DNA from: Isoetes taiwanensis
Taxonomy: Eukaryota; Streptophyta; Lycopodiopsida; Isoetales; Isoetaceae
Direction: 5' to 3'
Length of the DNA: 64,000 bases
Assembly (NCBI GenBank): GCA_021234155.1
Contig: JAJEKV010000010.1
Span: 21,352,833 to 21,416,832 of the forward strand
In this document: piece by piece, positions 43,902 to 56,555 of the stretch
How the letters are laid out: each line of letters opens with the position of its first letter
Numbering within the stretch: the stretch's first letter is position 1
Made by a program: the position numbers and the translations under genes
Notes under the pieces: model-generated
Told to the model about the DNA's origin: nothing
Databases searched by the model: none
What the model saw: only the letters and a program-made list of their open reading frames with translations

Positions 43902-44897
43902 GACATACCATTAGCCTATTTTTATCAGATTTTTTCTTTTGTCTCCATATATTGTCATTACCTTTCCAGTTCTTTCCCATCAGCCTTCTCTTTGAGCATT
44001 CCTTTCCTTTTTTTTTTTTGTTTCTAGTTTTCCCTCCCACCCTACCCTTTCTTATATTTCCATTTCTCTGCTTCTTTACTTGTTGGATTTCTTGACTTGT
44101 GTTCTTGTCTTTCATTCTCTAATTTCCTTTTTTCATGGGCGGATGATCTTTCCCATGCTAGTTTGCAGTGTTTATCCTGGCTATGCGGAGGTCCTTCTTC
44201 GCCTTATTATTCTGGATCTGTTGGATGAATGTTCTTCCCAGCTATAGCTGACAAAAGTTTTTTCTGGCTGAGCGGATGTTCTTTGCTATCCATTGTTTGA
44301 ACTTTCTTTTTTCGTATTTTTTCTTTATATTTATTTTTGGATTGCGTTTTTATTTAGTGAAAAGCTTTTCTTTTTTCTTCGCTAACAATTTGCCATGGGT
44401 TTTCTTGTGAGCTTTTAACTTGCTTACATGTCCTTTTTATTCTTGACACTTTTTGGAGTTGACAGTTCTTGGAGCAGGGGAAATTGATGTTTGACGTGTC
44501 GAGTCTGATGGCATTGGGAGACAGTTCATCATTTTGCTGATTATGGCGGATCCTATCTTCTTCAGTTATATTCAGAGTCCTTCAACATATAGTTGCTAGT
44601 TCAGAATTCATCTCCATTGCTTATTTCACTCTTAGTCCATTTCTTATCTTCATGGTTTTCCCGGAAACCCGAAAGGGTGGGGTTTTTAGTCCAGTTGATA
44701 AGATTTCGGACTTTCAGTTTGTGTGGCTTTATTTTTATAAGACCTTCGGTAACTGTCTAATTCCGAGGTTTTTAAATATGTTTGGCTTGGATATGTTTAT
44801 GGCCATTCATTGTTACTATTCTACTCTACTGTTGTTCTTGTTTTTTAGAACGCTTAATAAGAAAGCCACTTCACATTGGCATCTATGGAATTGGTGG
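43902..44897. other. Pyrimidine-rich non-coding stretch
   Basis: T/C-rich on the plus strand, i.e. purine-rich on the minus strand, matching the composition of copy B in its own orientation. It is probably the body of the minus-strand hairpin-ended element whose 3' end is at about 43860. Its far end was not found. No gene. Confidence 0.45.
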
Positions 44898-45066
44898 AGT
44901 TAAAAATATTATTTATTCCTATAAGCTTTTTTCATGTTCTCTAGTTCTTTTATTGGAATTGCGTCTATGGAATCAATGGAGTTAAAAATACTATTCATTC
45001 CTATAAGCTTTTTTCATGTTCTCTAGTTCCTTCTTTGGAGACTTTATTTTTGCACGGGATGGGGTA

Positions 45067-45259
45067 GATAACGCCCTGGTCAGAGGGCGTTATGGGAATA
45101 AAATTCTCGGGCAATATGGCCATGGCCAAAACCCGAGCCATTTTGGCCATGGCCATATTGCCCGAGAATTTTATTCCCATAACGCCCGAGCCATTTTGGC
45201 CATGGCCATATTGCCCGAGAATTTTATTCCCATTAACGCCCGAGGGCCAGGGCGTTATC
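45067..45259. mobile_element. Foldback MITE with duplicated right arm
   Basis: Ends GATAACGCCCTGG and CCAGGGCGTTATC are inverted. The interior is one long inverted repeat: GTTATGGGAATAAAATTCTC, then GGGCAATATGGCCATGGCC, pairs with copies at 45145-45183 and again at 45197-45236, a 52-bp tandem duplication of the right arm. Non-coding. Confidence 0.88.
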
Positions 45260-45263
45260 TTCC

Positions 45264-45366
45264 TTAACACCCTGCTCCGAGGGTGTTATGAGCCTTTGTG
45301 ATAGCGCCCTAGGGCATTATCATTATGACTGTTTTAGCCATAAAAACCCAAGGAGCAGGGTGTTAA
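45264..45366. mobile_element. 103-bp MITE with TTAACACCCTGCTCC ends
   Basis: Perfect 15-bp inverted ends (TTAACACCCTGCTCC and GGAGCAGGGTGTTAA). Inside are shorter inverted words (GAGGGTGTTA and TAGCGCCCTAGGGC). It is related in style (T)TAAC(A/G)CCCT to its neighbour at 45067 and directly adjacent to it. Confidence 0.85.
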
Positions 45367-45512
45367 AAGGAGTTAAAAATAATATTCATTCCTATAGTTT
45401 TCTCTAAGTTATTTTATAGGAGACTTTATTTAGGGTGCAAGGGCTGCATGCTGCATGGACATGCGAACTCGAACTGTTATATTGATCCGATGAGTTTTTG
45501 GCAGAGTAAGCG

Positions 45513-46964
45513 ATGGGGAAGTGGGAACAAACAGAGACAGAATCTGAAATGGAATTGGCCTCCCGAGATGGGCAAGCAAAAGACGTAGCAAAAGATGACG
45601 ATGGGCGTCCAAGGAGAACTGGAAATGTGCTCACCGCCTCTGCACATGTAATTACTGCTGTTATAGGATCAGGCGTTTTATCTCTGGCATGGAGCATTGC
45701 CCAGTTGGGATGGATTGCAGGGCCTGTTGTCTTGCTTGCTTTTGCTTTTGTTACTTATTTCACCTCCAATCTGCTAGCTAATTGCTACAGATCCCCTGAT
45801 CCTGTGAATGGCAAAAGGAATTACACCTATATGCAGGCTGTAGAAGCTAACTTGGGGGGTTATAAGATTTTTTTTTGTGGCCTTGTGCAGAATTGTAACC
45901 TTGTTGGAACTGCAATCGGATATACTATCACTGCATCAATTAGTGCAGTTGCCATTAGCAGATCGAATTGCTTCTATAATCAAGGCAAGCATTCCCCTTG
46001 TCATGTTTCTAATAACACTTATATGGTAGTGTTTGGCTTATGTCAAGTTATCTTGTCTCAAATATCAAATTTTGGGAAGATATGGTGGTTGTCAATATTT
46101 GCTGCTCTCATGTCTTTTGCTTATTCATTTATTGGACTTGGTCTTGAAGTCGCAAAGGTTGCTAAGGCTCGACATATATATGGAACAAAAGGTGGTGTTC
46201 CTGTAGGTCAGGATTTGTCGCATTCCATGAAGACTTGGAGAGTGTTTCAAGCCTTAGGAAATATTGCATTTGCATACTCATTTTCACTGGTGCTTATAGA
46301 AATTCAAGATACATTGAGATCGCCACCTGCAGAGAACAAGACTATGAAAAAAGCAACACTTGTAGGAGTTTGCATTACAAGTTTATTCTATATATCCCTT
46401 GGATGTTTAGGATATGCAGCTTTTGGGAATGATGCACCGGGTAATCTCCTTACAGGTTTTGGTTTTTACGATCCATACTGGCTTGTTGACATTGGAAATG
46501 CATGTATTGTTGCTCATTTGGTAGGAGCATATCAAGTCTATTGCCAACCAGTATTTGCATTGGTAGAGAATTGGGTTTTAGGACAATGGCCAAAGAGCAA
46601 GTTTTTGCACAGTCATTATTCTATGAAGATGCCTTTAGCTGGATTTTTGCATTTCAACTTGTTCATAATTTTGTGGAGATCTTGCTTTGTTACTTTCACC
46701 ACATTAGTGGCCATGTTGCTTCCCTTCTTCAATGACATTATGGGCCTCATTGGAGCCATTACATTTTGGCCACTTACTGTGTTTTTTCCAATTGAGATGT
46801 ATATCAAAGAAGCTAAAATTACTTCTTGGTCATCAGAATGGCTTGGGCTTCAAACCTTGAGCATCGTGTGTCTCATAATATCCATAGCCGCATTTATGGG
46901 TTCTCTTGCAGGTACTATAGAAGATTTGAAGCATTCTTATATTCCATTCAAAACCAGATATTAA
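45513..46964 (+). CDS. Amino acid permease (AAP family), intact and intronless
   Basis: A 483-residue open frame, the usual length of plant AAP transporters. These plasma-membrane proteins import neutral and acidic amino acids with protons and have about 10-11 membrane spans. Seen: hydrophilic N-terminus to about residue 35, then RTGNVLTASAHVITAVIGSG and VLSLAWSIAQLGWIAGPVVL, the most conserved part of the family. YRSPDPVNGKRNYTYMQAVE, FCGLVQNCNLVGTAIGYTIT, WRVFQALGNIAFAYSFSLVL and QPVFALVENW follow. The C-terminus is IPFKTRY, then TAA. The first Met (45513) is chosen; a second at 45549 would still keep all the membrane spans. Many seed-plant AAP genes have several introns, while this one has none, so a retrocopy is possible. 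No poly-A follows. Nothing breaks the frame. Confidence 0.95.
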   Translation: MGKWEQTETESEMELASRDGQAKDVAKDDDGRPRRTGNVLTASAHVITAVIGSGVLSLAWSIAQLGWIAGPVVLLAFAFVTYFTSNLLANCYRSPDPVNGKRNYTYMQAVEANLGGYKIFFCGLVQNCNLVGTAIGYTITASISAVAISRSNCFYNQGKHSPCHVSNNTYMVVFGLCQVILSQISNFGKIWWLSIFAALMSFAYSFIGLGLEVAKVAKARHIYGTKGGVPVGQDLSHSMKTWRVFQALGNIAFAYSFSLVLIEIQDTLRSPPAENKTMKKATLVGVCITSLFYISLGCLGYAAFGNDAPGNLLTGFGFYDPYWLVDIGNACIVAHLVGAYQVYCQPVFALVENWVLGQWPKSKFLHSHYSMKMPLAGFLHFNLFIILWRSCFVTFTTLVAMLLPFFNDIMGLIGAITFWPLTVFFPIEMYIKEAKITSWSSEWLGLQTLSIVCLIISIAAFMGSLAGTIEDLKHSYIPFKTRY

Positions 46965-49900
46965 CTCAAAAAGAAAAGAGTTCTATATGTTAAACTTATA
47001 CAGACTCCAAAGAAGGAGTTGCAGATGGAGTTGCAGATGTTTCTTATACAATATATAGTTTTATTGATATTTAACGACGTTCTTGTTCTTCTGCTATTCT
47101 ACTTGTGATGTAAAAGTTTTTTAGTTTATCTATGATGCATCTAAAATTTAAGGCAATTCAATTCTAGTCAACAAATACATATGCGTTGAATGGTAATTTT
47201 GATGATAATTTTGATGAGCTGCTTTGTAGGGCTATGTGCTTGGAAATTGTTGTTTAGGGTCCTACTATTTGCAGCTTTCTTTTGATTATTCATAGGGACG
47301 TTCTAGCAACCTCTTTCTGGACTTTGATTTTTTATTTCCAAGCTCATGTTGCTGCAAGAGGAATACACCATCCCTACCCACATGTGAGCAGTATAGCAAA
47401 CTCTTTTCGTACAACTGGCTCCTTATCTGGATGCCATTTCAAGTAAGGTCATTAGCTAGTTTTTTCCCTTGCCTCATGTTGAGTTGTACTTAAGGCTCTA
47501 AAGAGCATGTTCTTATGCATGCATTTGTATTTGTATTCATGGTCAGAATTTCCAAGACCGGATGTCATTGCCGAAGGAATGCCATTGCCGAAGGATATCA
47601 AGTACAAATCTAAGGAATACTGGAACACCGAAGTTATGCATATGAAGTAGGTAGAAAGAAATTTGATGTGTTGATAGTTTTTGCATGGGAAGATCATCAA
47701 GGTAAAAGGACTTTTGCAGGTACCAAGTGGATTTGTTTGTTAGTTTGCAGGGTTTCTTCGTCTTTCTATTCTTATTGCTTCTTTTTGTCGTATGTTCTAC
47801 ATAAAAGCTCAAAATAAATATGATTTTGAAACAGATATAGCTAGATCCCTCATTTGGAAGTCTTTATTTGACCTGTTCTATATTTCTTGCTCTCCATTAA
47901 GTCTTTAAGCATCCTGGATGCAGCTATATTCAAACAATTGTTTTCTCTTAACTTTAAAAAGATGCAGTTGGAACAATCGAGTTTTAACAATGCAGAATGA
48001 CAAATATGTTGTAGGTATTTATTCTCCAAGCGCAGAGATTCAGTTGCTATAGGCACTTTGTTTCTAGCTGAAAGGTTAAGAGTTAGCTGGCTATATCCAT
48101 CGTTCTGTATAATAGGGTTTTACACTTTGTTCAATAAGTTGCAATATATTTTTCAAGTAACAGCAGGTCAAGATGATTTACAGAAGATTTAATATGCCCT
48201 GTTATGTTTGGGTGCTAAATTTTTGTTTGATTAGATGTTGTTTTACGTGCTGGTTCTTTAGATTATGTGAATTAACTTGGTAGTATTCACATTTTGATGC
48301 CATTGTCAATTGGAGGATTTAAGTTTTTTTAAGCACTAGGCTTTCCTTTGCTTAATGATATGCAGCATTCAAAGATGAGAGGAATTATCCCTGTGCGCAC
48401 TTGTTTTACTGTGAAGGGAGCAGAAGATATTTGAAATTAGACCTCATGCATTTGAGCTTTCGGCAAACAAAGAAACAATGTATTGCTTAGCAGACGGTGA
48501 CAAAGTAATGTCCGGATTATTCCACCTTTTACCATATATTATTTTGCATTGTCTTTTTCCTTGTGCAGAGAAATAAACTCAGTTGGCCAGTCTATTGTTC
48601 TGGCATTCCAAGTCTGTTACAGAGACAGAGGTGCTTGATTATCAAGATGACTGATATTTTGTGTACTATGTTGGAGTGTTTGTCACCTGTAAATTATTCT
48701 ATTGTGCACTTACAATTGTGTGGTTTGTGAGTCATATGTTTGCAGATCACTTCTTATACATAGAGAAATAAAACATTTTTTATTTGAAATTTTAAATCTG
48801 ATAAACAAATACTCAATTGTAACTTCGTTTTTTGTGTTGGTCTCCTTGGAAGATGTGAGACCATGGAATCCAAAAGCAGTTTGTATATTCCAGCATTTAA
48901 TTTTTGGTATGGGCCGCATTATGTATAATTTTTGTAAAGATTTGGGAACATTTCAGTCCTTTTGCCTTGTCATGTTGTTTTCAGCCATGGCTGCTTAACA
49001 TCTTTAGATGAGTGGAAACGTTCGGTGTTTGACAGTATGTAAGCAATGGTGGGATTTTGCTGAACTCTTTGTGGACAGATATGTTGATCCATAGAAAAGG
49101 ATTTGCCATGTTCAACTGGGAATTCAGGTTATAGATTCTTCGGAAGGCTTGGTATGTGCTTAAGCAACCCCATGGATCCATTCTTATCCTCATGTTGTGC
49201 AATTCATTGGACAAAAGAATGGTTCCTACTGCCAATTTGCAAACAGAGAACAAGATATTGCAGTATTATTCCTATTTGCCACACTCAATGTCCTCCAAAT
49301 TCCAGGTGAGTATGGAGTTATTGGTCCCTGTTTCAGGTGTATATGGGGTTTGCAGTTGTATGCAATGAGTTCAATATTTCCACGTCACCTCTTGCACAGG
49401 TCTAACAAGGTATGATTCTCAAATTTGGGATTTTCTTCTGTAATACGTTAATCAACTCAGTTAAGACAACCACTTTTACATCCATCCACTCAGTGAGGCC
49501 AATCTAGATATGCTTGCTTGCAAACTTAAGTTGTGGCAAACCATGATGATCTTGTGAAAATATAAGCAGATACATTGTATCCAACTAATGTGTTACTGGA
49601 TAAGAGAAAAAGTGGAGGAAGGCTTCAATTAAGTGGCCATCTTAGCTTTTATTGTTAAAAGAGGAAGATTTTAGAATGGGCACAAACTGCATCTTTGCCA
49701 GAATATTATAAGCAGTGAGCTGTGTTTTCTATCTCATTGATTAATATCACTGCAAGCCTGCGATAAAGGCAAGGAAAGAAGCTTTGTAATCTATTTAAGC
49801 ATAAGCTAGGACTTGTCATGCAACTCCCATGTCACAGACAGCGTATAGTTTCAAAGGCATTTTCTCTAAAATTTGAAATTTCCCAACAGATCTGGAACTG

Positions 49901-51253
49901 GAAATATGGGATGGATCTAAATAGGAGAAGTTTTCTTGAGGGATAAAGTATTGGGGTATCAGCACAATACGTTTGTAGGTTGAGAATGCCTTCAGGCCGC
50001 TTCGACAGTGAAATAGGGTAGATGTTTGAACATCTATGCAATGAAACTATGTAAAGAGTGTTAAATAGACGTATAGGAGGAAGAGAAAATAATTGTTTTA
50101 GGCTGAAGAGAGGCATTTCTATTACAGTTATTTTCAAAATTAGCACATCTGCCCTCGTCTTGTTCTGCAGCCTGTGCCACAGGATTTGTGCGTTGATAAA
50201 GCAATGCACGGGTCTTCATCATTATGTCTTCTTAATCTGGAGGATAATTTGATTGAAAGCTGAGAAGAGATCACGAAGTTGTCTGAAGTACGGAGGTGTT
50301 GGATTTATGAATAGAGAGACAGGCATAAATCTTCCTTTCTAGGATGTCAAAGCATAGATAGACCTACTACCTTCATATCACAAGTAGCTATGCTTCTCTA
50401 TTTTGCAGTCTGGAGCAGCTTAATCTTATTGGTAATGGTTTATTATCCAGAATTTCCTGGACAAAATAATCTGGTGCATGGAAGCGGGATTATTGTTCAG
50501 CCATTCAGCAGATTATCCTGTTTGCTTCTTGGTAAGCTTTGATTATTACATAACCTCCTGTAATTAATTTATAACCATTGAGCATACAGGTAAGAATAGC
50601 ATCAGCAGTTTATCCTCAGCAGATGCTCTAGATTCCAAATCTCAAAAATGTTGTTGCTGATCGATTCGTTCTTCTTTAAGAATGTGCGTCTATCAGAGAG
50701 TCAGGTCAATGATCCTACCAGAGGTGGTGCATCCACGGCTAAGTAAGATTGTTGTCCTCAATGGAAGTGAGGTAAATCTACCTGCTGAATTCTTTCTTCA
50801 GACCTTAATTGTTAGATACCATTGGAAATACGAGTGGAGATGAATAATTTTGTCGTAAATAATGAGAATGAGCATTTGCATGGAGTGTAGACATTTTTCT
50901 TGTAGGATAGACTGGATATGGGGTTTTGGTTGCAAAAAGCCCGAGTATTTTCTACTTAATTTCTCCTTTTATCTAGCTTTACATGGGCAAATTTACATGC
51001 CATCTGCATTCTGTTAGTTTCGATGGGGCCATTTACATTCTTATGCTTATGTCACATTTAATGTATCCCCTATTTTAAGAAGCAGCATTTTGTTTGCCCA
51101 CATCGGTGTTTCTAGGGTTCATTCTTTATTAAGTTTGCCCACATTTTTATTGAGGGATAAAAATTGGAGGTTTCAACAAAAGGAAGTGAACTAGTTAAGA
51201 TTTGGGTGTTGCGTTTTGAGAAGCCTATACAGTCTTGCCATTTTAATATAGGG
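46965..51253. other. No recognised gene in 4.3 kb
   Basis: AT-rich intergenic DNA with only short ORFs of no family character. Near 50710-50790 the plus strand reads MILPEVVHPRLSKIVVLNGS, faintly like the LPE.FP.L.KV.FLDDD block of GAUT-type glycosyltransferases, but too little is left to call. No inverted repeats were found. Confidence 0.45.
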
Positions 51254-51600
51254 AAGGCTACCAAAATACCCCTATGAGTTTATATAATTACCAAAACGCC
51301 TTATGAGTTTCAAAATTACCAAAATGCCTGGCTCAAATAAATACACTTTATAAAATAAATATACAAATAAATTACCAAATTGCCCCTATAAAATAAATAT
51401 ACAAATAAATTACCAAATTGCCCCTACGCATTAAACTTAATTATCAAAATACCCCTACACATCAAACTTAATTATCAAAATGTCATTACATACTAATTTT
51501 GATCAATCTACACTAAACTAATCACCAAAATGCTCCACACGTTAAATTTAACTTTTAAAATACCCCTTACATATCAAACTTACCAAAATGCCCATATATA
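51254..51600. repeat. Degenerate ATTACCAAAATGCCCCTA tandem repeats
   Basis: About twelve diverged units of (A)ATTA(C/T)CAAAAT(A/G)CCCCTA with variable AT-rich spacers, including an exact repeat of ATAAATATACAAATAAATTA followed by CCAAATTGCCCCTA. Non-coding. Confidence 0.85.
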
Positions 51601-54600
51601 CTTATTTTACTCAATCTATACTGAATCCCTCAAGAATAGAAGTTTAAATTCAACAAGAGATTAGAGAAGTTACAATCATCACTGAATTGGAGCCCTGGAG
51701 CCCTACAACTGCATGCATTGTGTCTCTTCCGTTATACCTCTCCGTGCACCTGCATTTAGGTTTTGGACGTCCAAGAGGTCTACGGGTGGCTGGTGGTAAC
51801 ATGCCTCCAATAGCATCATCGTGTGCTAAAACCACAAGAAACACTGACTCCTTGTAAGTGTCACAACAAGACTGTGTAGGGTATTTTCGTAATTAAGTTT
51901 GATGACTGAGTAAATTTTATAGGCTTCCCATAATTCTCAAGGTGCGGCAAAAAATATGCATCTTCAAAGGCAAAAAATAAAAGATTTCAATGCTATATAG
52001 AGACTGGTAATATAATGAATTTCAAATAGAGACTTATAATATAAGATGATTATATTTGGGTTGCCCCTAAGGGCAAGGCCAATATGGGATATTTTGGGTA
52101 TATGCCAGAATATACCTAAATATACCTCACGAATGGCCGTAACTTGTTGTGGCCAGTCATTATGCATGTCGCCTTTGTTGGTAGTCGAGCCCAGTCGCCC
52201 GTTTTCGAATTGCCAAATCGGCATCCATTCTATAGGAGATCCGCAGTTCATAGTGACTCAAGATGACAGCGCCCAGTTTTCAATTGTTGAAGCCGCAGCG
52301 GATGTTGTCCCCTAAAAAATTAAAACCGCATTGTTATTGGTATTGCTCCTGGGAATTTTAAGTAGCCTATTCATGTGCCCAAGACAAAAAAAAAAAAAAA
52401 AAAAAAAAAACTTATCACTTTCCATGGCACATTTTTGTCATCAAATCTATAGGTGGTCCAACAACTTGTGTCCATTTGCCAACGGTGCATTTTTTTCAGT
52501 TTCTTCGTACCTAATTTGAGACTGTTATTGATTTAGGGCATTTCATGTTATCGTGGCCTTTGGCCTTGCTCCATGTTATTCGTCTTAGGTCTTATTACAC
52601 GCGTTCTGCAATTTTCTGCTAGATTTGTATGAATTTGTAGCATAAAAATCTATCCGGCCTTTGCAATTTCTTCTTTAATGCTTTCTTTCGGCCACATTTT
52701 CTCTTTTTACAATTTGTGTCTCTAGCCTTGTTTCCTTTGTCTTCTAGAGAGATTATTTATTATATTGCATATATTTGCATGTTGTGGGGCTAAACTATTG
52801 TCTAGTGCTATTAAACTTTGATGTTTAGCAGGGTTGCCTAACCCGAGCTGCCCACTTTCTTGCGTTTCTAGCTATGCCACGTGTCGTGCCACATCAGCTG
52901 TAATCATTTTTAGCCATCTGATTCTGTATTTTCTAATCGTAGGGTCGGGGAAATTAGAAAAGCGGGAGTAATTGTCTGCCGGAGTTTTGTCGATATAGCC
53001 TCTTTGCCTCCGTCGGTGCAAGAGGTACCCCGTCCTTCCTCATGATTCGTTTCTTAGCTCTGCAAATTATGGTTGTGCCTGATAAGTTTTCTTTGGGTAG
53101 CCAGAGAGTGGAAGTTTGAGTCGAGGTTTCCCCTGTGAAGCTTGCCTTCTTCGATCCACCTCGATCTTGACGCCAGCCAAGTTGCTTATATTTTCGTAAC
53201 GGCTGGGGAAGTATGAGGAAATCCAAAAAATTAGGTCTTTTGACATTTTAAATGAGCTTGAGCTATGTTTGCTTGCTCCCAATTCTTCGGTATTGAGAGA
53301 TAATGAATCAATTCCGGAGGCTAGGTTACTTGAGTGGCGAGAGATTTTGAATGGCTGTCATTCGAGAAGAGGTATTATTCTTTTACCTTCCATCTTCGAA
53401 AAGATGTTACTTATAAAAATGCATCTGATAATACTTGCATGGTTGAGGGTACAATCCTACATTTCTATTTCGCTTCAGATACTCCCATAGCCATGGAGAT
53501 GGAAGCTTTAAGAATATAATGCACATGTTTAGAAAGCCGAAAGCAGCATGTCAATGCATACATTGGTTCTAGAAATGGCCCAATACAACGTAGACTTTAA
53601 CAAAGAATCTAGTTGTTTACTTGCTGCAGGTAGAAGAATTGGACTGCTTAAGAAGGATTTTGCACCATCTTTCTCCGAACTTATGTGTTTGATGAAGACA
53701 TTTCGTTTTCTAAGAGGGGAAAAGATATCCCCAGCTCACCACAAGAGAGAAAGCTAGAACTTTACCATGCATTCTCGTTAGAATGCCCTATGCATTAATT
53801 AAAAATGCATTCGACGTATTAATTTTAATTACTCATACTAGTAGAGACAAAAAGATATCATACTTTTTCAGGATATGCATATCATACTTTTTCAGGATAT
53901 GCATGTAATTCTATTTTGTATATCATAAACTACGACGCAGAACAAAAAGGGACGAAGCAAATAGATCTTATGTGGCTCAAACCACAGTCCCGATTCAGAC
54001 TAGTTGAATAAGTGAGCAAATCTTCAATTGAGGTTGGATTAATAGCTAGTATTTTATCTTGAATTTTTGTTGTTGTAGATGAAAGTGATTTTGATAGACA
54101 GAAGTTTTGTACTGAGCTCAATGTGGCAGATCATTTACATGTGAAGAACATGGGGCATTAAGGCTTTCACTATGCAAGCTCGAAACGAAAGCGCAGAAAG
54201 CCTCTGTTTCTCGAAGATAATGACATCTCCTTTGGGCCACTTCAACATCGCCTTGATAGTTTTACCCTTCTCTAGGAAATCTTTGCAGTTTTTTTAGCTC
54301 CTTTACATGTTTGTGAAGAATGATTGGAGTTAATTCAAGAGGTAATGGATAATTGCCCACGAAGTAATCTAGGACAAACTCAGGAACCAGGATCTCCTAC
54401 CAAGTAAGTGGAATCTCATAATTGTGTCTATGTTATGTGATGAGATCAATATAATAAGCGAAGTGTTTGTTGATGTCCAAACACTATATTTTGTTATTTC
54501 TTCTGTGCAGATTTGGTTCTAGTATTTTCTGCTAGATATTGTCTCAAATAGTGGGCTGCAGCTCATGATATTTTGCTTCAAGCCTCCCTTCACATGTTGG

Positions 54601-54730
54601 AAATTAATCTATTTCTTGTTTGTCTTAACAAAATCAAGATTGAGCTTGCCAAGTTAGTTCAATATGCTGCAGCAGGTTTACATGTTTAAGGGGGGCCAAT
54701 AAATATAACAAATAGCTTCCCAGGATTGTT
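51601..54730. other. No recognised gene
   Basis: Holds a 25-bp poly-A run at 52386-52410 (no retroelement recognised next to it) and a 24-bp tandem duplication at 53855-53902 (ATATCATACTTTTTCAGGAT unit). Plus-strand readings at 52046-52315 and 53330-53760 look gene-like in places (TILHFYFASDTPIAMEMEAL) but match no family I know and are broken by stops. Confidence 0.4.
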
Positions 54731-54734
54731 TAGA

Positions 54735-55245
54735 AGATTTAACAGAACGTAAAATGATTCATGCATGTGGAATTTTAAAGGACCTGAATTATGGATATTT
54801 GTAGCCAATGCACTTATTAGTACGTATGCCAGATGTGAAAGTCATCATATGCTGAAAAAATGCTTGTTGAAATTGAAATTTCTTGGAATGCAATGATAGC
54901 GGCCGATTCTCACACTTAGATAAAGCCTTACAATTATTTGACAGGATGCAAAGCATAATGGCTGCATAATTGATCTCTTGAGGGCAACGAGATAACTAGA
55001 TGAATCTTTTGACTTCGTTAATAGTATGGAATTGCAATCATCTGGACAGACTTCTTTTCTCTTTTCATCCTACAAAGTTCAGCAGGATGTGGATCAAGGG
55101 CCAATTGTGGCTAAGCATGTCTTTTATTTGGACCCAGAGAATGTATCACCATACATATTGTTATCTGGCATATATGTTGTAGCTAGAGGGTGGGATGATG
55201 TAAAAAAAGTGAGGAAAGCAATGTTGTGGCTTTTATCCTGCATAG
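54735..55245 (+). pseudogene. PPR (PLS-type) gene relic
   Basis: Pieces in several frames match the C-terminal part of plant pentatricopeptide-repeat proteins: MIHACGILKDL, ANALISTYARCE, ISWNAMIA, KALQLFDRM, a LLRATR.LDESFDFVNSMEL piece, and finally AKHVFYLDPENVSPYILLSG continuing IYVVARGWDDVKKVRKAM. The last block is the E-type motif that follows PLS repeats (usual form LDPEN...YVLLSNIYA...WDDV.KVR..M). Such proteins edit or process organelle RNA. Frame changes and stops are numerous, so it is dead. No DYW end is present. Confidence 0.75.
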
Positions 55246-56555
55246 TTTATCACATTCGTCAACATATTTTTTTCCATTCATTACATTTAAAATTTGCTTA
55301 ATTGTTTATGCCATTTCCGGTTGTCTCTCTAGCGGCTGGAACTAGAGCTGATGCAGAACCTCTTGCATTCTGAAGCTTAGGCATCAAGGATACAAGTACT
55401 TTGCTTGATCCAGGCAGTCTGTGATGTGAATTTTATTGTGGTTGCATCTCTAAGGTTTGCTATAGATGATTTTCAACGTTGTATGCAATGGTTTGGAATT
55501 GTTTTTTTTTCCAATGGTTTGGAATGCCCCTTTTGTAATGGTTCGATATGATTTTTCCCTTCTTTTTTTTAGAAATTAGGTTTCTTTCCCTTTTGGTCGC
55601 GGGCCTTAGGGCTACGATTCATGCATCCGGCCTCATGGAGCTGCAAGTGGCTGCAGCAGAGTTGCCAGAATTGGCTGGGTTTCTTCTAGTTTTGTGCAGG
55701 GCATGGAGATGACATTTGCTCTGTTGCATCTGGGTCTTCCATCTGCTGGATCTACTGCGGGTTTTGGCATTGCTGGTAAAGCGTTTACCGGGGTTCTATT
55801 CCCTGGCCAGTGGATCCTCTGTGTAGCCATGACTGTGCTCGTCAAACAATTTTCCTTCAAACGATCTTCCTTCCACCAACAGACGATTTTCCGTGCTTGC
55901 TTTAAATTTCTATTCCGGATTTCTTTCTGGATTTCCCTGTGTTATTCACGTTCTTATCTCAGGCCGGATCAGCCGTCTCTTTGCTTTCTCTATTTGCCTG
56001 CCTCTGCGTGATGTGCCACAATGGGTTCACTGTCGATTATATTATCCACGCCATCCAATGGTTTATTGCATCCAATGGTTGGCTTTAAAAAACAAGAAAA
56101 AGGTTGCACTTAGAGAAAGGTTGCACATCTCTAAGGGTGAGATTCCACTATGACGTTAAAACCATGACAAAAAGTTATAGCTGCGATATATTCCACTTGG
56201 CTGGAAGTTAAATTCAAAATACCCATGTGGCATTGCCAAGCCCTTTTTTAACGGACAGTCAATATTGGCCGGCCCAAAAAAATAATATAACTGTCCCTTG
56301 CTCAGATGTCGCCATGTGGATTTTCATTTTGGCTTTTTGTTCTATTTTTTTTTTCTTGGCTTTTTAATGTGTCTTACGTGGATTTTTTATAATTCACATG
56401 TGGAATCACCTTGTGAAAACCATTAACTTTTATTACGGAACTTTAATTCCACGTCCTCAAAGACGTCCATCCTAGTCGAATCTCACCCTAAAGTATATTA
56501 AATAATTAAGGGAGATGATGTGGCATAAGGATGACGTAGCAAAGAAATAATTCAA
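55246..56555. other. No recognised gene
   Basis: Short ORFs at 55694-56011 and 55893-56153 have no family features. The stretch ends at the pentanucleotide microsatellite. Confidence 0.45.

Larger units (their letters stand above)
44898..45432 (+). repeat. Three copies of a ~65-bp block, the last two split by MITEs
   Basis: GGAGTTAAAAATA.TATT.ATT with CCTATAAGCTTTTTTCATG, ending in GGAGACTTTATTT, occurs at 44898, 44979 and (shortened) 45368. The MITE cluster lies between the second and third. Confidence 0.85.

Noticed and set aside
50700-50800. Galacturonosyltransferase-like reading LPEVVHPRLSKIVVLNGSEV
   Set aside because: Short, key DDD motif missing, and no flanking similarity.
52386-52410. 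Poly-A run as the tail of a processed retrogene or SINE
   Set aside because: No recognisable gene or polymerase III promoter upstream and no flanking duplication found.
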